DNA of 64,000 nt from Halosimplex salinum (lineage in GTDB: Archaea; Halobacteriota; Halobacteria; Halobacteriales; Haloarculaceae), in assembly GCF_003730195.1 (NCBI RefSeq), contig NZ_QWGG01000012.1:1-64000 (forward strand), in the 5' to 3' direction. Positions within the stretch are counted from its first letter, which is position 1, and every line of letters begins with the position of its first letter. A program made the translations under genes and the position numbers. The notes beneath the pieces were generated by a model. The model did no database searches. It was given only the letters and a program-made list of their open reading frames with translations, and was not told the origin of the DNA. This document shows positions 53,218-61,890 of this stretch, one piece after another.

Positions 53218-54477
53218 TCAGTCGTCGGTGGGGTGGCTCCGGTCCGCGCGCTCGACGTGCTCGCGCGTCGGAGCGAGGTCTTCGACCTCGTCGTCCTCGT
53301 ACACCGCGAGGAGTTTCTCGCGCTGAGCGGCCCAGTTGTACCGCTCGAGCGCGGCGCGGTGGCCGTTCCGGCCGAGTTCGGCTCGCCGGTCCGGGTCGTC
53401 GATCAGGTCGACGATCGTGTCGGTGACGGCTGCGGGGTCCTCGGGTTCGACCGGGACGCCACAGCCCTCGGCCGTGACCAGTTTCCCCCAGTTGCCGATG
53501 TCGGAGACGACCACCGGGAGGCCGGCGGACATGTACTGAAATATCTTGTTCGAGCGGTGGACCGCGTCGGTCTTGTTCGGCGCGGGGTGGAAACACATCG
53601 CCCCGAGGTCGGCGTCCCTGAAGTGCTCGATCATCCCTTCGAGCGAGGGGAACCACTCGACGAACTCGGCGCGCTCGACGGCCTCGATCCGCGGTTCGAT
53701 CCGCTCGCGGGCCGCGTCGGAGTCGTACTTGCCGCCGATGGAGAGCTCCACGTCGTAGTCGTCGGGTATCTGTTCGACCGCGTCGAGCAGCGTGAGGATC
53801 CCCCGGTCTTCGGAGAGCAGCCCTCGATAGACGATCCGCGTGGGGCCGTCGCCGGGCGTGATGTGTTCGTCCGGGTTCGTCCCTTCGGCCCAGCGCCGCC
53901 GCGGGTAGTTCGTGACGACGGTCGGGTCGGCCACGTCCTCGAATCGCTCGGCCACGTCCGGCGAGGCCGCGACGACCTCGTCGACGAACCGCGTGAGCGT
54001 CCGCTCGACGACGGAGGCGGCGGTGGCGACGAGCGGCCGGAGCGGCGCCGGGAAGATCGGTTTGTGCCTGAGCGTCGCCTCCACGTTCTCGTGGACGTCG
54101 TAGACGACGGTGCCGTCGGTGCGGGCTCCGAGCAGTACGCCCGCGGGGAGCGCTTCGACGTCGTGGAAGTGGTAGACGTCGTAGTCCGTGTTCCAGAGGG
54201 CGGCGGTGACGCGCGCTGCCTCGGCGATTCGAGTCCCGATCGACGGGATCGCTCCCTCTTCGGCGTCGTCGTAGGAGACGACGCCCACGGGGCCGTCACC
54301 CTCGAAGGGCGTGTAGTAGGTCACGTCGTGGCCGGCGTCGTCGAGCGAGGCGACCTCCCGCTCGACGACGCGCGAGTCGGTCGTGTCGTGCGCTGTCGTG
54401 AACACGCAGACCCGCTTTCCGTCGGACTCCTCGGGCTGGTGCGTCTGCACAACCCCTGTCTCGTGCGTCTGTGCCAT
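53218..54477 (-). CDS. Glycosyltransferase family 4
   Basis: 419 residues, GT-B fold: N-terminal VCVFTTAHDTTDSRVVERE and YDVYHFHDVEALPAGVLLGA (acceptor side), then RIVYRGLLSEDRGILTLLDA, ELSIGGKYDSDA, and the donor-site SNKIFQYMSAGLPVVVSDIG. This is the branch often paired with nucleotide-sugar dehydrogenase genes in exopolysaccharide loci. No membrane anchor. Separated by about 117 bp from the dehydrogenase gene and 220 bp from the next glycosyltransferase, same strand. Confidence 0.88.
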   Translation of the reverse strand: MAQTHETGVVQTHQPEESDGKRVCVFTTAHDTTDSRVVEREVASLDDAGHDVTYYTPFEGDGPVGVVSYDDAEEGAIPSIGTRIAEAARVTAALWNTDYDVYHFHDVEALPAGVLLGARTDGTVVYDVHENVEATLRHKPIFPAPLRPLVATAASVVERTLTRFVDEVVAASPDVAERFEDVADPTVVTNYPRRRWAEGTNPDEHITPGDGPTRIVYRGLLSEDRGILTLLDAVEQIPDDYDVELSIGGKYDSDAARERIEPRIEAVERAEFVEWFPSLEGMIEHFRDADLGAMCFHPAPNKTDAVHRSNKIFQYMSAGLPVVVSDIGNWGKLVTAEGCGVPVEPEDPAAVTDTIVDLIDDPDRRAELGRNGHRAALERYNWAAQREKLLAVYEDDEVEDLAPTREHVERADRSHPTDD

Positions 54478-54594
54478 CGACCGACGTTCGGATGCCCGAC
54501 CATTGAGTAAACACAGCGTATTCGTCCGAGCGACGGAGTACGGACGCTATACGGTCCACAGAGGTGAGACGCAGTGAGCGTATACCGCGCGTGG

Positions 54595-55890
54595 TTACCA
54601 GCTGACCGAGTGGTACTCGGGCACCTCGTCTTCGAGTTCGCGGACGGTCCCGATCGGGTCGCAGACGGGGGTGTCGTCGAGGCGCGCGACGAGCTCCGGT
54701 CGCTCGCAGTCGTTCGTGAACACGATCACGTCGACGCCGTCGACGAACGCGTCGGGGTCGTCCTCGAGCTGGGCCGCGAGGTCGTCCGTCGTCCGGTCGA
54801 GGTACTCGCGGTTCGCACCGACCGCGTCGGAGGGGTCGATGTCGTCGGCGTAGAAGCGGACCTCCGTGTCGAGCGCCCGGGCGAGGCGGAGACCGGGGCT
54901 GTTGCGCGTGTCGGCCGTGTCGGACTTGAACGCGATGCCGACGACGCCGACCGTCGTGGGGTCGAGCGACTCGATGCGCTCGCGCACCCGGTCGATGTGG
55001 TGCTCGTTGCTCTCGGGGATGCTCGACAGCAGCGGCGCCGACACGCCGCTGTCCTCGGCGATGGTCGCGATGGCCCGCGAGTCCTTCGGCAGACACGACC
55101 CGCCGAAGGCGAAGCCGGGGTCGAGGTACTGCGCGGAGACGTTGAGCTTCTCGTCGGCCTGGACGAGGTCCATGAGTCCCCGCCCGTCGACGCCCGCGGC
55201 CGAGGCGATGCTCCCCACCTCGTTGGCGAAACAGATCTTCATCGCGTGGAAGGCGTTGTTGACCATCTTCAGGGCCTCGGCCTGCTCGGGCGCGACGACC
55301 CGGACGTCCGCGTCGACCTCGAGCGTCCGGTAGAGGTCGAGGACCGTCCCCGCGTCGTCGTCCTCGAAGCTCCCGACGACGACGTACGGCGGGTCGAAGA
55401 AGTCCGACATGGCCGTCCCCTCGCGCAGGAACTCCGGGTTCACCGCGAAGTCGACCGTCGTGTCCGCGGCGGTCTTCTCCGCGAGGTAGTCACGCAGGTT
55501 CCGGGTCGTCCCCGGCGGGACCGTGCTTCGCACGACGATGGTGTGGCTCCCCTTCTCGTCGATCGGGTCCGCGACCGAGTCGAGCACGTTGTACAGGTTC
55601 GTCGTGCTCAACTGACCGGTGTCGTCGAGCGGCGTCCCGACGGTCAGGAAGGAGATCTCCGTCTCCGCGACCGCCTCCGCCGCGTCAGTCGTCGCGGAGA
55701 CGCGCCCCGAGTCCGCGCCCGCCTCGATGGCCGACCCGACGCCCGTCTCCTCCACTGGCGACTCGCCGCGGTTCACCGTCTTGACCTTCTCCGGGTTCAC
55801 GTCGACGCCGACGACCTCGTGGTCGTGGCGTGCCAGACAGGCAGTCATCACACAGCCCACGTAGCCGAGACCGAACACTGAGACCTTCAT
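54595..55890 (-). CDS. Nucleotide-sugar dehydrogenase, GDP-mannose 6-dehydrogenase (AlgD)-like
   Basis: 431 residues. It oxidises the C6 of a nucleotide sugar to a uronic acid with two NAD. Motifs: VFGLGYVGCVMTACLA (NAD), STVPPGTT, NPEFLREGTA, the substrate-site NNAFHAMKICFANE, and catalytic Cys266 in FAFGGSCLPKD. The FANE and GGSCLPKD words and the C-terminal Trp resemble GDP-mannose dehydrogenase of alginate synthesis more than UDP-glucose dehydrogenase (AglM type), but both are possible. It defines the locus as uronate-using. Confidence 0.85.
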   Translation of the reverse strand: MKVSVFGLGYVGCVMTACLARHDHEVVGVDVNPEKVKTVNRGESPVEETGVGSAIEAGADSGRVSATTDAAEAVAETEISFLTVGTPLDDTGQLSTTNLYNVLDSVADPIDEKGSHTIVVRSTVPPGTTRNLRDYLAEKTAADTTVDFAVNPEFLREGTAMSDFFDPPYVVVGSFEDDDAGTVLDLYRTLEVDADVRVVAPEQAEALKMVNNAFHAMKICFANEVGSIASAAGVDGRGLMDLVQADEKLNVSAQYLDPGFAFGGSCLPKDSRAIATIAEDSGVSAPLLSSIPESNEHHIDRVRERIESLDPTTVGVVGIAFKSDTADTRNSPGLRLARALDTEVRFYADDIDPSDAVGANREYLDRTTDDLAAQLEDDPDAFVDGVDVIVFTNDCERPELVARLDDTPVCDPIGTVRELEDEVPEYHSVSW

Positions 55891-56164
55891 GTCACTCGAC
55901 CCAGCGGACTCCCGGGACGGGTATTGTTATCGGCTCGTTATGGGCCGTTCGCCGGGTCGACGACCGACTCCTGCCCGAACGGGGGGCGTTCGAGGCCGTC
56001 TCCGCCGTTCGAATCAGGTGCCTATATCGGCGTCTCGTGGTGATTTCGGTGACGCAGGGCGCCCCGTCTCGGTCGGAGCGTCGTCGGCGCGCCCGCTTTC
56101 AGGAAGCCGTTACGGGTCGGTAACAGTGACATTACAAACTGGGAGTCTACCTATGATCCGATGA

Positions 56165-57682
56165 ATGCCTTCCGACGAGCAGTCACGACGAAAATTCCTC
56201 AGGGGAACGGCCCTCACAGCGCTAGGGGCCGGTGTCGCTGGGTGTCAGTCGGACGACGTCGAAGAGACGACACGGCCGCCGACTGAAACGTCGGAACCGA
56301 CCGATACCGCGACGCCCACGTCCGCGCCGAGCGCGACGCCGACGTCCACGGCGACCGCGACGCCGGTCCCGGAGATCGTCGAACGGTACGGGGACCGGTT
56401 CGGGTCGATCGTCGACCTCGCCGACGAGGGGGCCGACCTCGACGGAGCGGAACCGATCGACGACCTGGTCACCGACGCGATAGCCGACGACACCCTGCTC
56501 TACTTCCCGACCGGTCGGTACTCGATGGGGTCTCTCGACCTCGAGGGATACTCGAACTTCGGGTTCGTCTCGCTGCCGGAGGACGACACCGTGATCACCC
56601 CGGCAATACCCGGCAAGGAGATGGACCACCTCGTCCGTTTCAGAGATGCGTCGGATCTGCTCCTCGAAGGGCTGGACCTCGACTACACGGAACGGGGGTA
56701 CGGCGCGGTGATCCGGCTGCTGGCCCACGGCGACTTCGTCGCCAGGGACCTCCGGATCCACGGGAAGCTCCCGGACTGGAACAGAGAGAACAAACACGTC
56801 GGCTTTCGGTTCGACGTGCGCGACGAGTCCAGCGAGGGGCTCGTAGAGCGGGTGATCGCCCGCGACGGCGGGCACGAAGGCGGGAACGGTGTCGGCATCT
56901 TCGTCGGCAAGGAACACGCCGGCACGCTGACGTTTCGCGACTGCGAGATAGCGAACTTCCCGAACAACGGACTGTACGCCTCCTCGCCGGGTCGCGACAC
57001 GGTCGGCTACCGTGGTTCCAACGGGGTCGTCCACGTCCGTGGCGGGGAGTTCGTGAACAACAATATCGCGAACGTCCGCATCGGTTCGACCGGCTCGACG
57101 GTCAAGAACGTGACCGTCCGCGTCGACAAGGTGCCCCCGAGCCCCACGGAGCGCACCCTGAACGTCCGGGGGATCCGACTGCGCGCACGGGGCAACCAGC
57201 TGGTCGAGAACTGCACGATCGAGATCGGCGAGAACGCCGGTATGGGGTTCGGCGCGATCTCCTATCACCCGGAGCACGGCTCGTCGACGATCCGCGACAC
57301 GGAGATCAGCGTCGACTGCGACGGGTTCGACGCGATCGACGCGACCGACTCGAGCAACGGCGGGACGGAGGAGCCGCTCCTGTTCGACAACGTGACGATC
57401 ACCGGGAAGGCCACGGGCGGCGCGGCCGCCGACATCGCCGACCGTCACGGGACGAAGTTCCGGAACTGTCGGATCGAACAGTCCGGGTCCGACAGAGAGG
57501 GGATCGTCTTCACCGACTCGGAGGACTGCCTGGTCGCCGACTCGACGATCCGGGTGACCGGTCAGGCGATCAGGACGCACAACGCCAGCGTCGATCGGGT
57601 CAACCTCACCATCGAGAACCCTTTCGACGCCGAGGACGCGAGGTCCCCCGCCCCGCCGGACCGATACGACCCCCCAGACTGA
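56165..57682 (+). CDS. Tat-exported lipoprotein with right-handed beta-helix
   Basis: 505 residues. Twin-arginine signal QSRRKFLRG (Arg8-Arg9) and lipobox VAGC with Cys27; a Thr/Pro linker to about residue 65. The rest is a right-handed parallel beta-helix: repeated coils such as LEGLDLDYTERGYGAVI, FRDCEIANFPNNGLY, VENCTIEIGENAGMGF, FRNCRIEQSGSDREGIVF. Similar folds occur in polysaccharide lyases and uronate epimerases; I see no assignable active site. It would sit on the outer cell surface. Divergent from the dehydrogenase gene. Confidence 0.85.
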   Translation: MPSDEQSRRKFLRGTALTALGAGVAGCQSDDVEETTRPPTETSEPTDTATPTSAPSATPTSTATATPVPEIVERYGDRFGSIVDLADEGADLDGAEPIDDLVTDAIADDTLLYFPTGRYSMGSLDLEGYSNFGFVSLPEDDTVITPAIPGKEMDHLVRFRDASDLLLEGLDLDYTERGYGAVIRLLAHGDFVARDLRIHGKLPDWNRENKHVGFRFDVRDESSEGLVERVIARDGGHEGGNGVGIFVGKEHAGTLTFRDCEIANFPNNGLYASSPGRDTVGYRGSNGVVHVRGGEFVNNNIANVRIGSTGSTVKNVTVRVDKVPPSPTERTLNVRGIRLRARGNQLVENCTIEIGENAGMGFGAISYHPEHGSSTIRDTEISVDCDGFDAIDATDSSNGGTEEPLLFDNVTITGKATGGAAADIADRHGTKFRNCRIEQSGSDREGIVFTDSEDCLVADSTIRVTGQAIRTHNASVDRVNLTIENPFDAEDARSPAPPDRYDPPD

Positions 57683-57940
57683 GTCGCCGCCGATCCGGCC
57701 CGAAACCGGTCGTAAGGTACGCTTACTCGCGGTAGTCGACGAGAAACGAGCCATTACTGGCGGACGTTCAGCGGTTCCACGACGGCGTGCGTTCGGCGTG
57801 CAGGTGGCGCGCGCCTCCGGTACAGCAGGCGGCAACTGACGAGTAAGCGTGGCCGACCTCGCAGTACGACGCAACTAACCGGGGAGCATCCACAGCAAAT
57901 CCCGCACAAACCGCCGTAATCGGGTATCTCACCTGCAAGT

Positions 57941-57974
57941 AGCCTTATAGCGGTAGATATGGCTTAACCGGGAT
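57941..57974 (+). promoter_or_regulatory. Promoter shared by the two paralogous beta-helix genes
   Basis: AGCCTTA starts 34 bases and TGGCTTA 15 bases before the ATG at 57975. The paralogue at 60341 has the same two words at exactly the same distances (60307 and 60326). The first fits a TATA-box position for a leaderless mRNA; the second could be a regulator site. Confidence 0.6.
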
Positions 57975-59999
57975 ATGGTGAACGGTAACCAGAACGAACC
58001 GGACAGTAAGAACGAACCTACTCGCCGTAACGGGCGACTACCGGCGGGCCGACGCAGCTTCGGTCGCCGTTCGTTCCTCAAGATGACGGGCGCCGCCGCG
58101 GCGATACCGGTGCTCGCAAAGAGCGCCGCCGCCGCCCCGTCGACACGCCACCTCGAGATCGTCTCGACGGAGTCGACCAGCGAGGTCGGGACCCTCAGCG
58201 TGACCTACGAGTTCACGGCCACCGGCGAGATCACGCCGGACGCGGACAACGGCAGGAACTCCTCGGAAGGGAACGACGGCGTCACGCAGAACGACGACGG
58301 CACGTGGACCGCGACGGGGAAGACGGGCAACGGGTTCGGCGACGCCTACACGGTCGAGGGCCGCATCGTCGAGTTCACCGGCCAGGGCTCGTTCGACCTC
58401 TTCCTCGACGGCGAGGCGGTCACCGTCGACGAACTCGTCCAGGACTCGCGTCATCACATCGAGGTGCTGACGACGCAGGACCCCTCCGAGCTGGACTACG
58501 AGTTCACGACTACCGGCGAGATCACGAAAGACACCGACAACGGTCGGAACTCCGCGAGCGGCAACGACAGCGTCACGCAGAACGACGACGGCACGTGGAC
58601 CGCCGACGGCTACACCGGCAACGGCTACGGCGACGCCTACTACTTCGAAGGAGACATCCTGAGCTTCGGTCCCGTCGAGGACTTCGTCGAGATCCGGATC
58701 GACGGCGAAGTGGTCGACCTTGGCCAGTTCGAGCCCGAACCCCGGCACATCGAGGTGCTGACGACGCAGGACCCCTCCGAGCTGGACTACGAGTTCACGA
58801 CTACCGGCGAGATCACGAAAGACACCGACAACGGTCGGAACTCCGCGAGCGGCAACGACAGCGTCACGCAGAACGACGACGGCACGTGGACCGCCGACGG
58901 CTACACCGGCAACGGCTACGGCGACGCCTACTACTTCGTGGGCGACCTCGTCTCGTTCGGTCCCGTCGAGGACTTCGTCGAGCTCCGTATCGACGGCGAA
59001 GCGGTCGACCTCAGCCAGTACGAAGGGACGGTCCAGACCCAGAGCACGGAGTCGGACCACGTGCTCGGCGGCGGCGAGGGGTACGAGAACACGGTCCCGC
59101 GTTCGGACGCCGACGTCGTGGTGTCTTCGCTCAGCGAACTGCTGAGCGCGCTGGGATCCGCGTCGAGCGGCGACGTCGTGTACGTCGCGGGCGACGCGAC
59201 CATCGACGCCTCCTCGGTGACGGGGAGCAGTCGACTGACGGTCCCCGCGGGCGTGACGCTCGCCTCCGACCGGGGCATCGACGGCGCCCCCGGCGGTGAG
59301 ATCAAGACCGACGTGATCGACTACTCGCACATGATGGCCGCGAACAGGAACGCGCGCGTGACCGGCCTGCGGATCACCGGCCCGCTCACCAGCTACGTCG
59401 ACTACAGCAAGCCGGTCTCCAGCGGACTGACGGTCAACGGTTCGGGCGTCGAGATCGACAACGTGGAGGCCTCCGGGTTCAACCACGCCGCGCTCAAGCT
59501 CAACGCGTCGGCCCACATCCACCACTCCCACGTCCACTCGAACTCGATGGACGGCCTGGGCTACGGGATCATGTGTTACGGCGGGCAGAACACCCTCATC
59601 GAGTACAACCGCTTCAACTTCAACCGCCACTCGGTCGCCAACGAGGGGACCGCCGGCTACGAGGTCCGCTACAACATGTTCGAGGGGAAGGCGATCGCCT
59701 ACCAGGTCGGCACCCACCGGCCCGGCGCGACGACGCTGAAGATCCACCACAACACGTTCGTCCCCACGAAACACCTCAACTCGGGCGAGGACCCCGAGTC
59801 CCACATCAGCATCCGCGGGGTCCCGGACGACGTGGCCGACATCTACAACAACTGGTTCTACAACCCGAAGCGCCCGTCGCCCGGCCGTGGGACCGAGTCG
59901 GTCATCCAGCCCCACGTGGACGAGTTCACGAACCTCGAGCATCGGAACAACCACTACGGCTCCGACGAGCCCTCGTCTTCGGACATCGGCTGTCCCTGA
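57975..59999 (+). CDS. Tat-exported protein: three repeated beta modules plus right-handed beta-helix
   Basis: 674 residues. Twin-arginine signal GRRSFLKM (Arg31-Arg32) followed by an Ala-rich stretch and no lipobox, so it is secreted. Three modules of about 95 residues follow (about 59-155, 161-256, 258-352), each with NDDGTWTA-G-TGNG-GDAY, probably sugar- or ion-binding beta-sandwiches. From about 360 a beta-helix domain carries IHHSHVHSNSMDGLGYGIMC and LKIHHNTF, His-rich coils that could form a catalytic or metal groove. Modules 2 and 3 are almost identical at DNA level. It may act on the polymer made by this locus, as lyase or epimerase (inference). Confidence 0.85.
   Translation: MVNGNQNEPDSKNEPTRRNGRLPAGRRSFGRRSFLKMTGAAAAIPVLAKSAAAAPSTRHLEIVSTESTSEVGTLSVTYEFTATGEITPDADNGRNSSEGNDGVTQNDDGTWTATGKTGNGFGDAYTVEGRIVEFTGQGSFDLFLDGEAVTVDELVQDSRHHIEVLTTQDPSELDYEFTTTGEITKDTDNGRNSASGNDSVTQNDDGTWTADGYTGNGYGDAYYFEGDILSFGPVEDFVEIRIDGEVVDLGQFEPEPRHIEVLTTQDPSELDYEFTTTGEITKDTDNGRNSASGNDSVTQNDDGTWTADGYTGNGYGDAYYFVGDLVSFGPVEDFVELRIDGEAVDLSQYEGTVQTQSTESDHVLGGGEGYENTVPRSDADVVVSSLSELLSALGSASSGDVVYVAGDATIDASSVTGSSRLTVPAGVTLASDRGIDGAPGGEIKTDVIDYSHMMAANRNARVTGLRITGPLTSYVDYSKPVSSGLTVNGSGVEIDNVEASGFNHAALKLNASAHIHHSHVHSNSMDGLGYGIMCYGGQNTLIEYNRFNFNRHSVANEGTAGYEVRYNMFEGKAIAYQVGTHRPGATTLKIHHNTFVPTKHLNSGEDPESHISIRGVPDDVADIYNNWFYNPKRPSPGRGTESVIQPHVDEFTNLEHRNNHYGSDEPSSSDIGCP
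58455..58937 (+). repeat. Near-identical 291-bp tandem modules inside the beta-helix gene
   Basis: Bases 58455-58646 and 58746-58937 are identical over 192 bp with a period of 291 bp (97 codons). Third positions match too, so the duplication or conversion is recent. Module 1, upstream, is diverged in DNA but similar in protein. Confidence 0.9.
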
Positions 60000-60340
60000 C
60001 GCGAGGTCTCGCTTCCGAGACTCGTCACACTGTCTGACATGCACGCCGCGTTTCGGTTCGTGACCTTTCTTTCTCTCGCGCACGCGTAGTAAGACCGGGT
60101 TTCCGTCCCCGATCCGCGAGTTTCTCGCCCCTACTCGCCGGTCACTGTCCGCGGTTTCCACGCCGTCGACTCGGGCGCGCTCCCCGCTCCGCGGCCGCGT
60201 TGAGTAGGACCTTCCTACGGAACGACTGGACAACACGCAACCAAACGCCGGCATCCGGTTGGCAAGGCGCGAGGGAACGCCGCCACCCCGCATCGCAGCG
60301 GCAGATAGCCTTAATTCGGAAGCACTGGCTTACCGCGAGT
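60000..60340 (+). other. 341-bp gap with promoter of the second paralogue
   Basis: No gene. AGCCTTA (60307) and TGGCTTA (60326) before the ATG at 60341 repeat the upstream arrangement of the gene at 57975. An in-frame extension of the next gene to 60200 lacks similarity to its paralogue and was not used. Confidence 0.6.
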
Positions 60341-61771
60341 ATGGCATCAGGTTACCGGAGCGAAACTGCCGACGACGACACGCAAAACGACCGTAACCGC
60401 AGCTTACCGGGCCGCACAGGTGCGCTCGACCGCCGTTCGTTCCTCACCGCCGCCGCGGGGGCCGCGGCCGTCCCGTTGCTCGCGAAGGGCGTCCGGGCGC
60501 AGTCGAGCGAGGAACAGTCGAGCGCCAGTGGCGAACCGCGCCGGATCGAAGTCGTCAGCACGGGGTCGGAGCAAGTGGACTACGAGATCACCGCGACCGG
60601 ACGCCTCGACCCGGTCGTCGGTGCCACCGAAGGCAAGGACTCGGTGACCGAGAACGACGACGGCACGTGGACCGCGACGGGGATGGTCAGGGGACGCGGG
60701 CGAGACACGTACACCTACGAGGGCCAGATCGACGGCCTCTCGCCGACCGAGGGGGCGTTCGAGGTGCGAGTCGACGGGATCACGGTCGCGACGTCCGAGG
60801 TCGCGAGCGGAGGGGTCGAGGAGTCGATCCCGGTCGCGAGCGAGTTACTCGGCGGCGGAGAGGGCTATCCGAGCGTAGTACCCGAGTCCGACGCGACGGT
60901 CGTCGTCTCGTCGGTCGGCGAACTCGTCGACGCGCTGGACTCCGCGTCGAGCGGCGACGTCGTGTACGTCGCGGGCGACGCGACCATCGACATCGGGTCG
61001 CGTGAGCTGACGATCCCGTCGGGCGTGACGCTCGCCTCCGACCGGGGCATCGACGGCGCCGCCGGCGGGGAGATCCTGGCCAGCGAGATCGAGTGGGAGG
61101 GCGCGCTGACCGCTCGCGACGACGTTCGCGTCGCCGGCGTTCGCATCTCCGGGCCGACCACCGAGTACCGCGAGTACAGCAAGCCGGTCCACAGCGGGGT
61201 GATCGTCCGCGGGTCGGGCGTCGAGATCGACAACGCGGAGATCTCCGGGTTCAACCACGCGGGGGTCAAAGCCCACAGTTCGGTCCACCTGCACCACTCG
61301 AACGTCCACTCCAACCCGATGGACGGCCTCGGCTACGGGATCATGTGCTACGCGGGCGGCGGCACGCTCGTCGAGTACAACCAGTTCAACTACAACCGTC
61401 ACTCGGTCGCCAACGAGGGGACCGCGGGCTACGAGGTCCGCTACAACCACTTCGGCGAGGAGGCCGTCGCGTACCAGGTCGGCACCCACCGCCCCGGCGC
61501 GACGACGCTGAAGATCCACCACAACACCTTCCCGCCGACGACGCACGTCAACTCCGACAAGAACCCCGACTCCCACATCAGCATCCGCGGGGTTCCGGAC
61601 AACATCGCGGACATCCACAACAACTGGTTCTACAGCACGGCGCGCCCGTCGCCCGGCCGCGGGCCGGAGGCGATCATCCAGCCCCACGTGAGCGAGTTCA
61701 CGAACCTGAAACACCGGAACAACCACTACGGCGAGGACGAACCGGCGGCCGATATCGGCTGCCCGCGGTAA
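60341..61771 (+). CDS. Tat-exported right-handed beta-helix protein, paralogue
   Basis: 476 residues, paralogue of the 674-residue protein but with a single N-terminal beta module (about 65-150; NDDGTWTATGMVRGRGRDTY) instead of three. Twin-arginine signal LDRRSFLTAA (Arg31-Arg32), no lipobox. The beta-helix shares LGGGEGY, SSGDVVYVAGDATID, GVTLASDRGIDG, LGYGIMCYAGG, EYNQFNYNRHSVANEGTAGY, and LKIHHNTF. The C-terminus DIGCPR keeps the single Cys. Together the pair suggests two versions of one secreted activity. Confidence 0.86.
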   Translation: MASGYRSETADDDTQNDRNRSLPGRTGALDRRSFLTAAAGAAAVPLLAKGVRAQSSEEQSSASGEPRRIEVVSTGSEQVDYEITATGRLDPVVGATEGKDSVTENDDGTWTATGMVRGRGRDTYTYEGQIDGLSPTEGAFEVRVDGITVATSEVASGGVEESIPVASELLGGGEGYPSVVPESDATVVVSSVGELVDALDSASSGDVVYVAGDATIDIGSRELTIPSGVTLASDRGIDGAAGGEILASEIEWEGALTARDDVRVAGVRISGPTTEYREYSKPVHSGVIVRGSGVEIDNAEISGFNHAGVKAHSSVHLHHSNVHSNPMDGLGYGIMCYAGGGTLVEYNQFNYNRHSVANEGTAGYEVRYNHFGEEAVAYQVGTHRPGATTLKIHHNTFPPTTHVNSDKNPDSHISIRGVPDNIADIHNNWFYSTARPSPGRGPEAIIQPHVSEFTNLKHRNNHYGEDEPAADIGCPR

Positions 61772-61839
61772 CCGAGAACCGACGCGGTAACCGAGAACCG
61801 GCGCGGTAACCAAAATCGGAGCAGTAACCGAAATCGGCG
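61766..61839 (+). repeat. Four 18-19-bp tandem repeats after the beta-helix gene
   Basis: Units begin at 61766, 61785, 61804 and 61822: CGGTAACCGAGAACCGACG, a near copy, then two degenerate copies (consensus C-G/A-GTAACC-AA-CGGCG). The first unit contains the stop codon of the gene, so every unit carries TAA in register with its start. Lies between convergent genes and may act as terminator spacer. Confidence 0.8.
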
Positions 61840-61890
61840 CAGTAAGCACACCTTTCTCCCCGATCTTCTGCCGTTCGACGCCACTCGCGT

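Noticed and set aside
55889-56164. A 91-codon ORF between the dehydrogenase and the beta-helix lipoprotein genes
   Set aside because: It overlaps the divergent promoter region and has no conserved character.
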